Shown: positions 1-11,027, counted from the stretch's first letter. The stretch is 64,000 nucleotides of DNA from Heliocidaris erythrogramma (GCA_025617745.1 CM046870.1:8124303-8188302), one strand, 5' to 3'. Program-made: numbers and translations. The notes: generated by a model not told the origin, from the sequence alone.

Positions 1-397
1 CTCCGTGACGTATCTTGCGAGCTCCTCTCCCATTTGCTCAATACAGAACATTTCATAAATTTCCATTTTCTTAGTTTTTCATGAAGAAATAGATTTGTTT
101 CATACAGGTTTTGTGTAAAAACATATGAGCAATGATTATATCTAAGGTGCAGGTATGATTAAATATTTCCTTTAGAGAAAATGGAAATTGATGATTTTGG
201 GGGTACAGGGCAAATGGGAGAGGAGCTCGGAAGATACGTCACAGAGTTGCCAATTTGTGTCTGATTGATTACCACTTCAAAAATTCATAACTTTCTTATT
301 TCTTATCGGATTTTGCTCAAACCTTCACTGATCTGTTACTTTAATTTTTCTGCTTCTTTTAAAATCAACTTGTAATCAGGGTGGACTATCCCTTTAA
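1..397. mobile_element. TTAA-ended element, right part, with long inverted repeat
   Basis: Bases 1-39 are repeated inverted at 210-247 (shared core CTCCTCTCCCATTTG), and 54-73 pairs with 176-192, giving a foldback. The sequence then runs on to a terminus GGTGGACTATCCCTTTAA at 379-397. The final TTAA joins directly to the right half of a family-A palindrome, so this looks like the right part of a TTAA-specific element whose left end is before position 1. No coding capacity is seen. Confidence 0.5.
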
Positions 398-426
398 TGC
401 CCTTCTGGCTCTCAACATAAGATGCA
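394..426. repeat. Family-A palindrome, right half only
   Basis: It reads TTAATGCCCTTCTGGCTCTC then AACATAAGAT. This is the right arm of the family-A palindrome, cut at its right-hand TTAA by the element at 1-397. Confidence 0.6.
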
Positions 427-667
427 ATCTCACTTGCTATGCTGCAAGGAGTACAGTCAAATTTGAGTGATGCATGGTGCTCGGGGGACATGACTAGACT
501 TTAACACTAGGACACAACAGCTTTGCAGGAGGAAGAAGAAAGGGAAGGGAAGATATTCTTTGTGCAAGTTTCTTTTCTTCATAATCTACATTGTATAGAG
601 TAATATATTCTTTTGTGTGAGGCCGAGGCTGGGTGCCTAAGGTGCATACTGGGCTATAACTTCGGAC

Positions 668-1118
668 AAGGGGGAGACAGGGAGGTGCTGTTTTGGTTAA
701 AAATACTGATGCAAATTTTCTGGTAATATTGTGAGCATTCTTCTAGATGGGAAGTGGTACAAGGGGTAAGAGCTAGCTAGGCCATGAAAGCTTGGTAAGA
801 AGGGGGATACTGTTTTGGGTAAAATACTTGTGCAAAGTTCCTGGTAATTGAAATTGCTATAGTGCACAGACTCTTCTGGGGTGTCATATGAGAGGTAAGA
901 GCTAGGGAAACAATTAAACTAGCTAAAGCATGACAGCTTGGTAGAAGGGGGAAAAACTGTTTTGGTTAAATATATTTATGTGCAGTTTCTTGGAAATTAA
1001 ATTGCTATATTGCAAGGTCTTTACTGGGGTGTGATACAAGAGGTGAGAGGCTTGGGTAAAATTAAACTAGCTAAGCCACGACAGCCTGGTGAAGGGGGGC
1101 AGAGGCGGGATGCTGTTC
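668..1118. repeat. Diverged tandem array, units of about 130-150 bp
   Basis: Four units start near 668, 800, 945 and 1092, each beginning with an AAGGGGG-type run and TGTTTTGGTTAAA, with CTTGGTA and AGAGCTAG motifs near the unit joins. The last, partial unit runs up to within about 20 bp of the splice donor of the ERG tail exon. Confidence 0.65.
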
Positions 1119-1135
1119 GATATCATTTCTCTTAC

Positions 1136-1480
1136 CCTGGCCGCCGCCCTGTTGCTCCCTACTCAACCAATCCTTGAAGGATGGAAAGCAGGAGTGTGAG
1201 TCTATACCTGCTATGGTGTTGAAGGAACCCCCTCTGCTGCCCCCACCACCTCCTCCTTCCAGCCCTCCACCGCTCCTCCGGTTCTCCTCGTGCCCCTGCA
1301 GGATCTCGGGGGCAGGGGTAACGTCGCGCCCCGCCATGTCCGGCGAGAATTCGAGGATGCCCCTGCCACACTCATCGTCGTCACTGGAGTCTAAGGTCGG
1401 GATGCTGTTGTGGCCGGAGCTGCCTGACTGGTTCTGGGCAAACTTCATCCGCCGCGACTGGGCGTCTTTATTGATGACAC
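1136..1480 (-). CDS. erg: ERG-type K+ channel, distal C-terminal tail exon (last one in window)
   Basis: This exon encodes about 115 residues of the cytoplasmic tail. It starts after a 3' splice site (CATTACGTAG) in phase 1, which completes a Gly codon with the preceding exon. The residues begin VINKDAQSRRMKF, then an acidic serine cluster (DSSDDDECGRG) resembling the SSEDEGPGR stretch of vertebrate ERG tails, then a Gly-rich stretch. A strong donor (CAGG|GTAAGA) ends the exon at 1136. The open frame continues past the donor to a stop at 1071, but that stretch belongs to a tandem array (668-1118), so I prefer the splice. Reading through would give a short-tailed isoform. The tetramerising coiled coil expected further downstream is outside the window. 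This region diverges fast in ERG channels, so the assignment rests on phase, strand and the acidic motif. Confidence 0.75.
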
Positions 1481-2289
1481 CTACGTAATGGAATATTGGT
1501 TGAGAAAATGTTATCTTTTGGTGATGATACAGCTGTAGCATGCCAGCAAACCTTACATAGGCAAAAATAGGAATCACGCAAGACAATGAATACAGTGCAT
1601 TTTGTACGCTTTGACACAAAATTTATCATAAAAAGAGAGGAATCTAGGGCTCATAACATCAGTTTGAAGGCCCCAAAACAGAATAGTTGGCAGGTATGGT
1701 GTTGATGAAGCGCACCATGCACTATGCTATCCTATTGCACTTTTTATATTGCAAAAAACATTAGACCTGACATTGTAAACATAAAATCTTAATAGTTACT
1801 TGTGGTCACATCAATGGTAAAACTTAAACTGCAAATTAACCCTTTTAGTGCTGTAGGATTACACCACCAAGTTTGTAACATACAAGTACATGGAGTTTCT
1901 ACTGTTTTCATGAAGAAAAGCTTGCCTTTGTTTCTTAAATTGAAATCGATTCACAAACTGTAGAGTAGACATGAAATGTTTGCAAAAATATCAACAGTGA
2001 AAACAAAAAATAAATACAAACTTGCGTCACCAAATCTTACTTGTGACACATGTTTGTATTTGGTAGATCAATAAAATATAATAGATTCGCAAATGCTTGA
2101 GAAGTGGGCTACTTGACTTATTTCTTCTCGTAATCTACTGCCTACAAGAACGGGGTGGCCCCTGTATTAAGCCTATGGAGAGGAAAGTATTTGGTAGTCA
2201 ACGGGATAACATACTGATTTTCCACTGATGTGGAGAGGGAGCTCTGGCAGATAGAAGCAAAAAATTAAAAGAAGGCAAAGATACTGTAC
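1481..2289. other. ERG intron between the two tail exons
   Basis: It contains a possible old relative of the 235-bp repeat (from TTAACCCTTTTAG near 1836 to about 2060) and a degenerate P80 copy (2143-2212). Nothing else is visible. Confidence 0.5.
2143..2212 (-). repeat. P80 element, diverged copy
   Basis: It shows CCTGTATTAAGCCTATGG and ends TGGTAGTCAACGGGATAA, the reverse orientation of the P80 consensus. One terminal TTAA has decayed. Confidence 0.6.
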
Positions 2290-2413
2290 CAATCTCACTT
2301 TTGGGCTGGTATTTGAAATCATTAGGCTTTTCCCTTTCATCGTGGAGCACTGTCTCTGGAATCTTGCAAGATTTGATCTCTGGTTCTGGGTCTTTTCCTA
2401 AAGCAGCTTGCTC
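2290..2413 (-). CDS. erg: ERG-type K+ channel, C-terminal tail exon
   Basis: This 124-nt exon encodes about 41 residues starting EQAALGKDPEPEIKSCKIP and ending PKSEIG across the splice. The acceptor (TTCCATAG) puts it in phase 0 after the CNBHD exon, and the donor (ATTG|GTACAG) leaves one base that completes Gly with the next exon. The frame is open throughout and rich in charged residues and proline, as expected for the disordered linker after the CNBHD. I see no clear match to the vertebrate exon at this place (which carries a basic KRKLSFRRR-type motif). It was chosen because splice phases on both sides fit exactly. An additional or alternative exon between it and the CNBHD exon cannot be excluded. 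Confidence 0.6.
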
Positions 2414-3072
2414 CTATGGAAATGAAAACATTTTCATCTCAATTTAACAGAGAATAGGAGGTTCACATATAGAACCAAAAAAATCAGATAATCTCTGGGG
2501 AATTACCAAAAAGAAAACAAGATCCTGTATTAAAGAAAACAAGATCCTGTATTAAAAAAAGCCTCCCCCGTGTTACAGTGTGAATGACTAAATTTTGTAT
2601 TTAAAAAAAGGGAAAATAGAATCACTAAATGTTTTATCAATGCAGGTGGTGGTATAAGGTTCAAATAAACATAATTTTATCAATTACTTGGAGAAAAGTA
2701 TGAAATGAATGGCATAAAAGTAATTTGTACATCTCTTGAGTTCTTGAGATGCATGGATATTGAAAATCTTATAGATCTATGACGGTATCTTCTCCCAGCT
2801 CCCTCTTTGATCGCTACCCTCTATTTTCTATACATATCTGTTCTCTGCCATTCTAGTGCACTCTTGCAGTGTTATTCCACTTCAGGTCTTAGTGTTCACT
2901 TCTCAGTTGCTTCTTGGCTTCCCTCTTGGTCTAATACCCTCCACCTTCCCTTCCTACATATATTTCAATTGACTTTGATGTCTTCTGATGCAAACAAATT
3001 ATTTTGCCTTTGGAAGTTTTATTTGAAAAAACTTTTGATCGTCTTACTAATGCTCACCAAAGGAAGACTTAC
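2414..3072. other. ERG intron between CNBHD exon and tail exon
   Basis: AT-rich. A short direct duplication (AAGAAAACAAGATCCTGTAT, twice near 2513-2555) is the only structure seen. Confidence 0.5.
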
Positions 3073-3266
3073 ATCACGGAGTTCAAAGGTGATTTCTAGA
3101 TTCTTGTGGAATTGTTCAGCAAACTCTGGGTACATTTCGAGGACTTCCAAAAGGTCGTCACGCAGGATCTTGTGGAGGTCACAGTACGTCAGGGCACGCA
3201 CGTTGCATTTAGACTTGCCAACAATCTCGTGTTCGCATATGTTCTCCCCAAACACATCGTCTTTAC
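3073..3266 (-). CDS. erg: ERG-type K+ channel, second half of CNBHD
   Basis: The exon encodes the C-terminal half of the cyclic-nucleotide-binding homology domain. It reads from GKDDVFGEN (Gly split across the splice) through [28 protein letters not shown] and EITFELRD. Human ERG has nearly the same residues here ([20 protein letters not shown]). In ERG this domain does not depend on cyclic nucleotides. Its pocket is filled by an intrinsic ligand from its own end (FNL in hERG), and the matching residues here are FEL. The acceptor is ATAG|GT at 3267 and the donor is GAT|GTAAGT at 3072. Its length, 194 nt, equals what I recall for human KCNH2 exon 10. A TA-bounded MITE lies in the intron on its 5' side. 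Confidence 0.96.
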
Positions 3267-3412
3267 CTATTTATGAAAACCAATGAACGTACATAAGTAA
3301 ATTACCATCATTTTCCTTTAAAGCTTTTCTACCTATGGTGGAAAAAAAAGTACATTCTCAAGTTCTTATTTATTACTGAAAATTCTTATCTAACATCACA
3401 TTAACCATTACT

Positions 3413-3609
3413 GCAGTGAAACCTGTATAGAAAGACGACTCAAGGGAGACAAGAAAAGCGGTCTTTATGAGCAGGTGGTCTTTATGTACAGGTTATTTTT
3501 AATAATACATGTTTCAATGAGAAACTCTTTTCAAGGGATATGAAAAGTGTGGTCTTCGTAGACAGATGGTCTTTCTATACAGGTGGTCGCTAAAGCAGGT
3601 TTGAATGTA
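3413..3609. mobile_element. TA-bounded MITE (Tc1/mariner-like), about 195 bp
   Basis: The ends read GCAGTGAAACCTGTATAG and GCAGGTTTGAATGTA and form imperfect terminal inverted repeats. A second copy lies in opposite orientation at 13284-13477. Internal matches include GAGCAGGTGGTCTTTATG. The TA ends and CAGT start suggest a Tc1/mariner-type MITE. It sits in the 393-bp intron between the two CNBHD exons. Confidence 0.7.
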
Positions 3610-3659
3610 ATATGAAATAACAATGGTTCAGATATATGTAGGGTCTGTGTCTGACTGAC

Positions 3660-3912
3660 CTAAAATGGCAAGGACCACATCTTCTCTCAGAATTTCAATG
3701 GAGCCCCTGGAAATAAAGTAGAGCGCCCTCAAGACGTCCCCACGATGGATGAGGGTGTCGCCCGGAGGAGCGTGAGTGGTCTTGAACTTCATGGATAGAG
3801 CTCTGAGGCAGCCAGGACTCGCCCCCTTGAAGGCAGGGCTGTTGTTGAGGAGATTGCGATTGAGATGGAGGCAAATGTCCGCTTGAAGACACTCTGGAAA
3901 ACTCTTCAAGAC
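3660..3912 (-). CDS. erg: ERG-type K+ channel, C-linker end and first half of CNBHD
   Basis: The exon encodes [20 protein letters not shown], then an insert-free link to [20 protein letters not shown], and the beta-roll [23 protein letters not shown]. These match the start of the ERG cyclic-nucleotide-binding homology domain almost residue for residue (h[41 protein letters not shown]). The acceptor is CCAAG|GTC at 3913, phase 0. The donor is TTAG|GTCAGT at 3659 and leaves one base of Gly, completed by the next exon. The domain couples to gating through contacts with the C-linker and, in long isoforms, with the N-terminal PAS domain. Length is 253 nt, the size I recall for human exon 9. A TA-bounded MITE ends about 50 bp beyond its donor. 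Confidence 0.96.
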
Positions 3913-3980
3913 CTTGGAAGAAAAAGATAAAAAGAGGTTTCAGTCAATTGAGAGAGTAAGAATTAATGGACATCTGCACA

Positions 3981-4137
3981 CAGGGATGGATCCAGGATTT
4001 TGTAAGGGGGGGGGGCCCAAATCTCAGAAAATTTTCTGACAAGCAAAAAAAAATAAAAACATAACAAGGTTATCAGTTCTAAAAGGGGGGGCACAATGTA
4101 CATTTTTATTTCAATCCCTAAATCCGCCACTGTCTGC
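3981..4137 (-). repeat. G-run dispersed repeat
   Basis: It runs from GGATGGATCCAGGATTTTG with a G run to AATCCGCCACTGTC. The ends form the GGCGGAT-type inverted terminus also seen around other G-run repeats here. It is probably a small DNA-element relic. Confidence 0.45.
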
Positions 4138-4686
4138 ACATGAAGGTCAAAAAGAAATATCCTGCTGGCTCTAGAGAAAACCTGAAGAAAATCTGGAAAT
4201 TTTTCAAGACATCGTAGCAAAGAATAAAAGAACAGAGGTGAAGGTCGACGGACATTCTTAACACAAAAATCAGAAAGAACTTGCTTTAAGACACATTGGA
4301 ACATACAGTCTTCAAGAACAGGTACATGCATCAAAGACAAAAAAATGTATATGAGAGCCTGATCAGTCAGTCACGGATGGACATTTGATAAATTTTGAAA
4401 ATTTAAAGGCCTGTAGAAAATACGCATTTAATTGAAGAGAACTATTTTATGTTTCATTGTGAAGGGCATCACTGAAGGAGTTGAAATTTGATAGAATTTG
4501 GTTGTCATGGTCACCTACTGCATGTAAGATTATAATCCATAAAATATTCAATGTCACGGACGGACAAAATGCCTACTCTTCACCGACCAGGCTTTCAAGG
4601 GTAAAAATAAACCTTGGGATAAGCAAAACCTGGACATAAAGGTAAAAGCAAGAAAAAAGATCTGGTGTTCTCAATTTCTGTCTTTG

Positions 4687-5013
4687 AAAATGTCTCTACA
4701 CATAGGAACCTCTTCTAGATCAGATCAGTTCGCAAAGAAAAAAATTCATCGCCATGGGTAGTTTAAACTGCACAAATTTTGATATCACATTTCAACATTT
4801 TATGAAAAAATAAAGCTTGTTTGTCTTCTTGAATTTCAAAATGGGTTCAAGAATTACAAAGGCTAGCTGATACCAAAAACACTATTTGTATGCAGCTGAT
4901 CATCAGTACAATGATTAAAAAACTTTCACTCTCTCTTTAAAACATCTTTTTTTTTTAATTTCTTTCCCAGGAAAATGTCTCTACAGATAGGAACCTCTTC
5001 TAGATCAGTTCAC
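4687..5013. repeat. 235-bp repeat flanked by 42-bp direct repeats
   Basis: A segment from TCATCGCCATGGGTAG (4745) to about 4970 recurs at 9195-9425 with some 90% identity by eye. It is flanked by two nearly identical copies of AATGTCTCTACA with AGGAACCTCTTCTAG (4687-4728 and 4973-5013). These flanks are too long for a normal target duplication, so a local duplication is also possible. Confidence 0.65.
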
Positions 5014-5626
5014 AAAATGGAAGCATAGCAGTATACAATGATAGCTTGGGATGTGCAGACATCGATCTGGAAAAACCGATATGTGAAAAAAGTGAAGGTA
5101 TACTCTTGACTGCTCCTTAAGATATACAAACATAAAGACCACGCCACAAAAGATATTTGGTTGAAACCTACACATTTTTCCCAAAAAATTCAAGAACTAC
5201 ATGTATTTAAAAAAATAGAAAAACAAAGTTTAAAATATCAAACAGACTAAATATTGTCATCTACGTAGAATTTACTATTCTGATGTACTATTTATCAAGT
5301 TTTGAGTGTTTTCAACTTCCAAATCCATGTTAAAGAATTTGGTCGAGACAAGTCCACGCTTAGCCCTTCAAAGCCCTTTCAAAATCTGTCCTAGGGTAAA
5401 CAATAAATGCCTCTGTAACTTCCTAGCAGAAATAACCCCTTCTCCATTTATCCAATCCTCTGAAGTGTTTATTTTTCCAGCCCTAGTGGAGAGCTCTTAT
5501 TCCCATTTCTACTGATTTATAATTCAATGGAGTCTCGTCATTGCCCCATTTCTGTGATTTCACTTCCTTACAACGTCACCTCTCACCTATCTCTTTACGT
5601 CATTTCATCTGCTCAGAGCCAAAAAG

Positions 5627-5690
5627 GAGTTAACTCATAATCTTTTATGAGTTAATTAATGCCCTTCTGGCTCTCAACAGATGAATTGTC
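5627..5690. repeat. Family-A palindrome
   Basis: AGAGCCAAAAAGGAGTTAAC pairs with GTTAATTAATGCCCTTCTGG and CTCTCAACAG. The right-hand TTAA is doubled (TTAATTAA at 5652-5659). Confidence 0.7.
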
Positions 5691-6062
5691 TTTTGTTTTA
5701 TTTTTTTGTTCCCCAACTGTAAACGCTGCCTTTGATTTCTTTAAGTTTCGAGTTCATACAAACTAGTCACTTTATATTTTCCATCTTGTTTCTGAATGCA
5801 AAATTATAAAACACTCCTACTATCTAATCTTACTCTTATCCATCACTTCTATGCTCCTTATACTTACTGATATATATTTTGTCACTGTTTCTACTATATA
5901 CAATTATGCATCTTCTGTCCTATGGCAGTGGTCTTATCTCTCCTCCTCTTTCACTATTCTCTTCTTGACTCTCATCTTGGGTCTATGTAATTGCTTCAAG
6001 CTTCAAAATAACCCCTTTTTTCTTCTAATACTTCATCCTCTGTCCTACCTTTTTGCTTTTGC

Positions 6063-6513
6063 CCTATGTCTCTCTCTCTCTCTCTTGGTCTGTCTTTCTC
6101 CATCTTTGTTTTTCTGTCTCTCTTGTATTGTCTCTGTCATTGTCTTTGTCTTTCTGTGTCAGTCTCTCTCTCTCTCTCTCTCTCTTTCTCTATCTCTGTC
6201 TGATTCTTTCATTTTCTGTCTATCTCTGTATCATATCTTTCTCTTTCTCTCTCTCCCTTTCTCTATCTCTGTCTGATTCTTTCATTTTCTGTCTATCTCT
6301 GTCATATATTTCTCTCTCTCGCTCTCCACGATGGTTTATCTATCTCACTCTCTCTCTATTTCTATATTGCTATCTCTGTCTGCATGTCTGTCTCTCTCTC
6401 TTTCTCTCTTTCTTCCCACAAAATTTTCTGGAACATCTTCCTCCTCTTTGTCTCTCACATTTGCCATTCTCTTCGTTCCTTCCCTCCCTTCTATCCCTTC
6501 CTTCCTTCCTTCC

Positions 6514-6551
<38 letters not shown>

Positions 6552-6552
6552 G
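6063..6552. repeat. CT-rich microsatellite tract
   Basis: Mostly CT with CTGT and CTTT interruptions, ending in TTCC repeats and about 30 bp of pure CT. A 54-bp unit with TTCATTTTCTGTCTATCTCT occurs twice (6207 and 6273). The open frames across it (Ser/Leu-rich) are not genes. Confidence 0.95.
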
Positions 6553-8229
6553 TCTCTACTGCCATCAGATATTCCAGGGTGGGTGAAATGGAGGAGAACC
6601 AGCTTTGAGCACTCAGGTCGAGACAAATACGGATGAAACCTGACCTCCGCTCAATGCTCATGAAAGTCTGAGTGGTGCCTAGAACATTGCATCACCATGC
6701 ATAGAAAAAAAAACCCACTACCCTCTTCACCTTTAAAGCCCACATAGAGTTTTGGTAGCAAAAAGAAATTTGGCATGAAACATGTTAAATACATGTATAG
6801 TCTCACAATTATCTCCTAAGCTTGCATCAAAAGATACGTGTGTGAGATCATTTGATATTTCCACCCATGACTTCCGGTAAATTTCTGAGTAAATATTTGA
6901 AAGGAACGCTACATGTAGATCATGGCTATACACTGCCTACACTAGGACCTTCCTCCCGACAGCTCCCTACACATCCTTCTCAGTGCTCTGTTTGGAGAAA
7001 GCTTGTGTGTCGCATACACATAACCCTCATATGCTTTACACATGTGAAGTAGTAAAAAAAGATCACTGACAGACAACAGATATAAAATAACAGGGTTCTC
7101 ACAATTTTGAGGTGCCTTTTTTGTCCAAAAAATCACTGCCAAGCACAAAAAAAAGATGTTTTTCATATTTTGCACTTTGCCTTTTTCATCTTTACTTCAG
7201 ATTTACGGGGCACTCTGACATCCGATCCACCACTAGCATCTGTGGATATGATTTCGAAAGATACCATATTATTTTTCTTATCATTCGCTAATCTCTGTTT
7301 GATTAAAGTGACAAATATCCCCTTATCCCACGATGATTGAAGCAAACAAAATTTAATGCGTGGAAAATTAGAAGATATCTGACGGTGAGAATGCAGCCGT
7401 GGGAGAATTATTCAAGGAATTCTTAGCTGCGATCAAGCTGAATCTAAAATAGACATGAGAGTGCTATTCCCTCCATAATGAACACCAGCTGTAACACCAG
7501 GACCAACACGCAATCCCCACGGATAGTTTAACCATATCAATGCTGTAATACTAGATCCAAAAGGAAGTAAAACTCTGATGTTCAAAATAATATGGAGTTG
7601 TCTTTTTGAAGGCTTACTCTTTTCATTACATTCGGATGAATTTAATAGAAAAATCCCATTAACAGAGATTATATGATTTTATACAGCCAAATAATTCCTA
7701 AATGTTTATTCACACACAATATCAGATCCATGACTTAATTTATGATTATCCCCTGAAGCAAAGGAATCTAGTATTGCTTTCAAGTGATTAGTATGGATTT
7801 ATCAGTAAAAACTCGGAGTACCTTCATGTTGATGAATACAGCAAAGATTTTGCTAACATATACATGCACATAGGCACTAGTATTTGGTAAGAACTAGATG
7901 TAAAAATAAATCTTCAGACTTTTTTTTGTACATATGTCAAAAGAATATATATGGGAGAAAAATTGTTTGTGAAACAAAACGAGTGATTTTATTTTTCTCT
8001 TTCATTATACTTTAAAAATCAATTTAAAAAAAATTTATATTGAGGCATTTTATATCAGGTTTTTCGAAAAAATTGAAATTGCTTCAGATTTTTAACACAT
8101 GTATTTCACTTAGATACCAAACTCTGTTAGCATTTTGACACAACAATGTGGCTGTTTTTTATCTTAGTTTTCTTACTAGTACCCATAATACTATGTCAAA
8201 TTAGTAAAACTATCTGCTTGATGATGTTT

Positions 8230-8254
8230 TACTAACTATAATACTATTATTACA

Positions 8255-8286
<32 letters not shown>

Positions 8287-8600
8287 AAAAACTACAACTA
8301 CAACTACTACTACTACTAATACGATAAAAACTACTTTCGAAAAATAAACTCAAGACAATTTCAATAGCCCTGCCTATCACCTTTAGAAATGTGCGAACAT
8401 TACAATGGTGTATTACATAATCCGACCCCAATTTCTATGGCCACTACAAAGGACTTTGAAATTGCCGTTGAGTTTATTTTTCGAAAGTAGTTCTTATCGT
8501 GTTTACTACTACCACTGCCACTACTACTACTACTATTACTACAACATGTACTACATTTACTACAAACAACAACAACAGCAGCAGCAACACCAATAACAAA
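8230..8600. repeat. TAC microsatellite split by an inverted-repeat element
   Basis: TAC-type repeats lie at 8250-8330 and 8500-8600. Between them, CGATAAAAACTACTTTCGAA with AATAAACTCAA (8324-8355) is repeated inverted at 8467-8500. The 168-bp element appears inserted in the microsatellite. Confidence 0.7.
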
Positions 8601-8647
8601 AACAACAACAATAATAGTAAGTTGAAGTTCAAATTAATTCAATTTCA

Positions 8648-8896
<249 letters not shown>

Positions 8897-9194
8897 TCAA
8901 ATTAGAGATATTGAAATATTAATTTAAAAAAAAACTTCTTTTGTCATTCCCAAATCATGCCGACAAGCCCAACAACAGAGTGAAGAAAATTCCAGAATTG
9001 ACATATCTAGAAACCTCCTCAAATCCACTAAATGACCAACAACACTAACAATAGACCAACGAGGTTCCATGCACTGTGGATTTCCAATCAAAACAAAAAG
9101 CTTACATTGTGCATATTTGAAAAGATCAAATTGCCTTTATTCATCTATTGATAGTACCTAGAATTCGGGTCTTAATGGTAATGTCTACTCATGA

Positions 9195-9425
9195 TTAACC
9201 CTTTCATCGCCATGGGTAGTTTAAACTGCACAAATTTCAATATCACATTTCAACATTTTATGAAAAAATAAAGTTTGTCTTCTTGAATTTCAAGATGGGT
9301 TCAAGAATTACAAAGGCTAGCTGATACCAAAAACATTATTTGTATGCAGCTGATCATCAGTACGATGATTAAAAAAACTTTCACTTTCTCTTCTTAAACA
9401 TCTTTTTTTAAATTTCTCTCACAGG
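9195..9425. repeat. 235-bp dispersed repeat, second copy
   Basis: It begins TTAACCCTTTCATCGCCATG, matching 4741-4970. The start resembles the ends of the TTAA piggyBac-like MITE family, but no matching right end with TTAA is visible. It ends about 85 bp from the pore-exon donor. Confidence 0.65.
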
Positions 9426-9508
9426 AACGTGCTACTACAGCTTTTTCCCAGTCAGTTTGGACCTACAATAGCATGATAAGCCATAATCTAATCCTAACTC
9501 TAACTTAC

Positions 9509-9908
9509 ATCCTATCAACATGACGCAGATTGAGAAGATTTTCTCAGCATTGGTATTCGGGGAGACATTGCCGAATCCGACGCTGGTGAGACTGCTGAAT
9601 GTAAAGTAGAGCGCGGTGATGTACTTGGACTTGATAGTAGGCCCACTACTGGTGACATTGTCTACGTAATACTGGTGCGTCTCGTTGGCGAGGTGATCCA
9701 GCCACCCGATCTGATGCTCAAGTTGCTGTCGCTCCGCCGACCCGATCGCGTACCAGATGCACGCCAGCCAGTGGGCTATGAGGGCAAAGGTCGCCATGAG
9801 GAGGAGAAGAACTGCCGCGCCGTACTCCGAGTAGCGGTCCAGCTTCCTGGCGACTCGCACTAAGCGGAGAAGACGGGCAGTTTTGAGAAGGCCTATGAGG
9901 GTTGTCGA
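9509..9908 (-). CDS. erg: ERG-type K+ channel, S4-S5-pore exon
   Basis: This 400-nt exon carries the voltage sensor S4 ([19 protein letters not shown]), S5 ([20 protein letters not shown]), the outer turret and the pore ([20 protein letters not shown]). The selectivity filter SVGFG is the ERG signature, with Phe where most Kv channels have Tyr. The Thr-Ser before VGFG, part of the hERG drug site (T623/S624), is also kept. The turret contains NVTS, a possible N-glycosylation sequon at about the place of hERG N598, and a second one, NET. The start is set by acceptor CATGCAG|TCG at 9909, phase 0. The end is set by donor GGAT|GTAAGT at 9508. The turret is the least conserved part and is shorter or rearranged relative to mammals. 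The product is a plasma-membrane tetrameric K+ channel with fast inactivation in this family. Confidence 0.98.
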
Positions 9909-9982
9909 CTGCATGGGTTCAAGACAGGAGACAGAGAAAATGGGAGAGAGAATAAACAATCACTGTTAAGAACAGAAAAGAA

Positions 9983-10125
9983 CAGGGATGCCACTTAGAA
10001 TTGATAAAAAAGTAGGAAAAATCATCTAGAATGGGCCCTTGTGTGCATAAAAAGTGGTTTTCTATGGCTAAAAATATGTTGAAAAAGTAGGAATTCCTAC
10101 TTTTGTCTGAAAAGTGGCATCCCTG
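9983..10125. mobile_element. hAT-like MITE, 143 bp
   Basis: Perfect terminal inverted repeats CAGGGATGCCACTT / AAGTGGCATCCCTG; internal AAAGTAGGAATTCCTACTTT is itself palindromic. The flanks share AAAGAA, a partial 8-bp target duplication at best. It lies about 75 bp upstream of the pore-exon acceptor. Confidence 0.75.
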
Positions 10126-10403
10126 AAAGAAGGTCATTTATTTGCCACTCGGAGATGACATGCCTGTGCCACATTATAGTTCTAAAGGGGTAATTTCACC
10201 AAATGCCTCTAAATTATCTGAAAATTCACAGTGTAAAACTAGTCATACAGATTACACTTTTAGCCAATTAAGACCACAAATGAGTTACAACACAAAGCTT
10301 TTGAAATTCACTGTGCAATCCTTCTATCAAGCTGTGCCTATTACGTGTGCTGATCGGCACTCATGGCAAGCAATTAAAGGGTTCAAGTGAGAAGGTCTTA
10401 GAA

Positions 10404-10483
10404 TTAACCCGTTGACTACTGAATTCTCAAACTCCCATAGGGTTAATACAGGGACCACCCGGTTCCTGTAGTCAGTGGGTTAA
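10404..10483 (+). mobile_element. P80 element, intact 80-bp copy
   Basis: It is bounded by TTAA on both sides, with ends CCCGTTGACTAC and GTAGTCAGTGGG as terminal inverted repeats. The centre reads TTAATACAGGGACCACCCGG. Confidence 0.8.
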
Positions 10484-11027
10484 TTCATCAAAAAAGGACA
10501 AGTATATACACTGCCATTGTGAGAGGACATAGGGTAAATGGCAAGAGACGGGTGGTTTCATGGAGGCCTTTGGAGGTTATTGCTGACTGCAGATATAAGA
10601 CAAACATATGAAATTTAAAGGTCAAGGTAAAACAAAACACCAGAGTGACAATCTGCTTCATAAAGAATTACTGGTTTCACAAATTCATGAAAAAACAGTT
10701 AGGTATGTGTTTCAGCCTTTTCCTCTGTTTGCTATTCACCTCTACTTTAACCGCTTCTGTGCCAAGAATCTCACTCAATACTTGAGTGTTGAACAATGTG
10801 TTTGAAAGAATGGCTGTGTTTTTCTTCCTAAAACAGAAAGAGGTATCCTCAATGTCAAATTCATCCACATGTAACAATTGTTTTTATTTTTTGGCAGAAT
10901 TAAGCAATGAAACAAGCATATAAAGTGAAAATTCAACACATGAAAATTAATTCATGATAATCTTTCAATCGTTCAATCAACTTCATGAAGATCGTTCTCT
11001 ATAACACAAATAAAAAAGGCAACCAAC

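Noticed and set aside
1071-1135. Stop codon at 1071 as the true end of the channel
   Set aside because: The stretch after the strong donor at 1135 belongs to the tandem array, and ERG channels normally continue to a coiled coil. A truncated isoform remains possible.
1174-1488. Plus-strand frame of 104 codons, proline-rich
   Set aside because: It is the antisense shadow of the ERG tail exon; the minus strand has ERG-consistent phase and splice sites.
6053-6586. Long Ser/Leu-rich open frames
   Set aside because: They read a CT microsatellite. The same holds for the frames at 18803-19241, 38781-39332, 58686-58874 and 59506-59817.
9675-9863. Plus-strand frame of 62 codons
   Set aside because: Antisense shadow of the pore exon.
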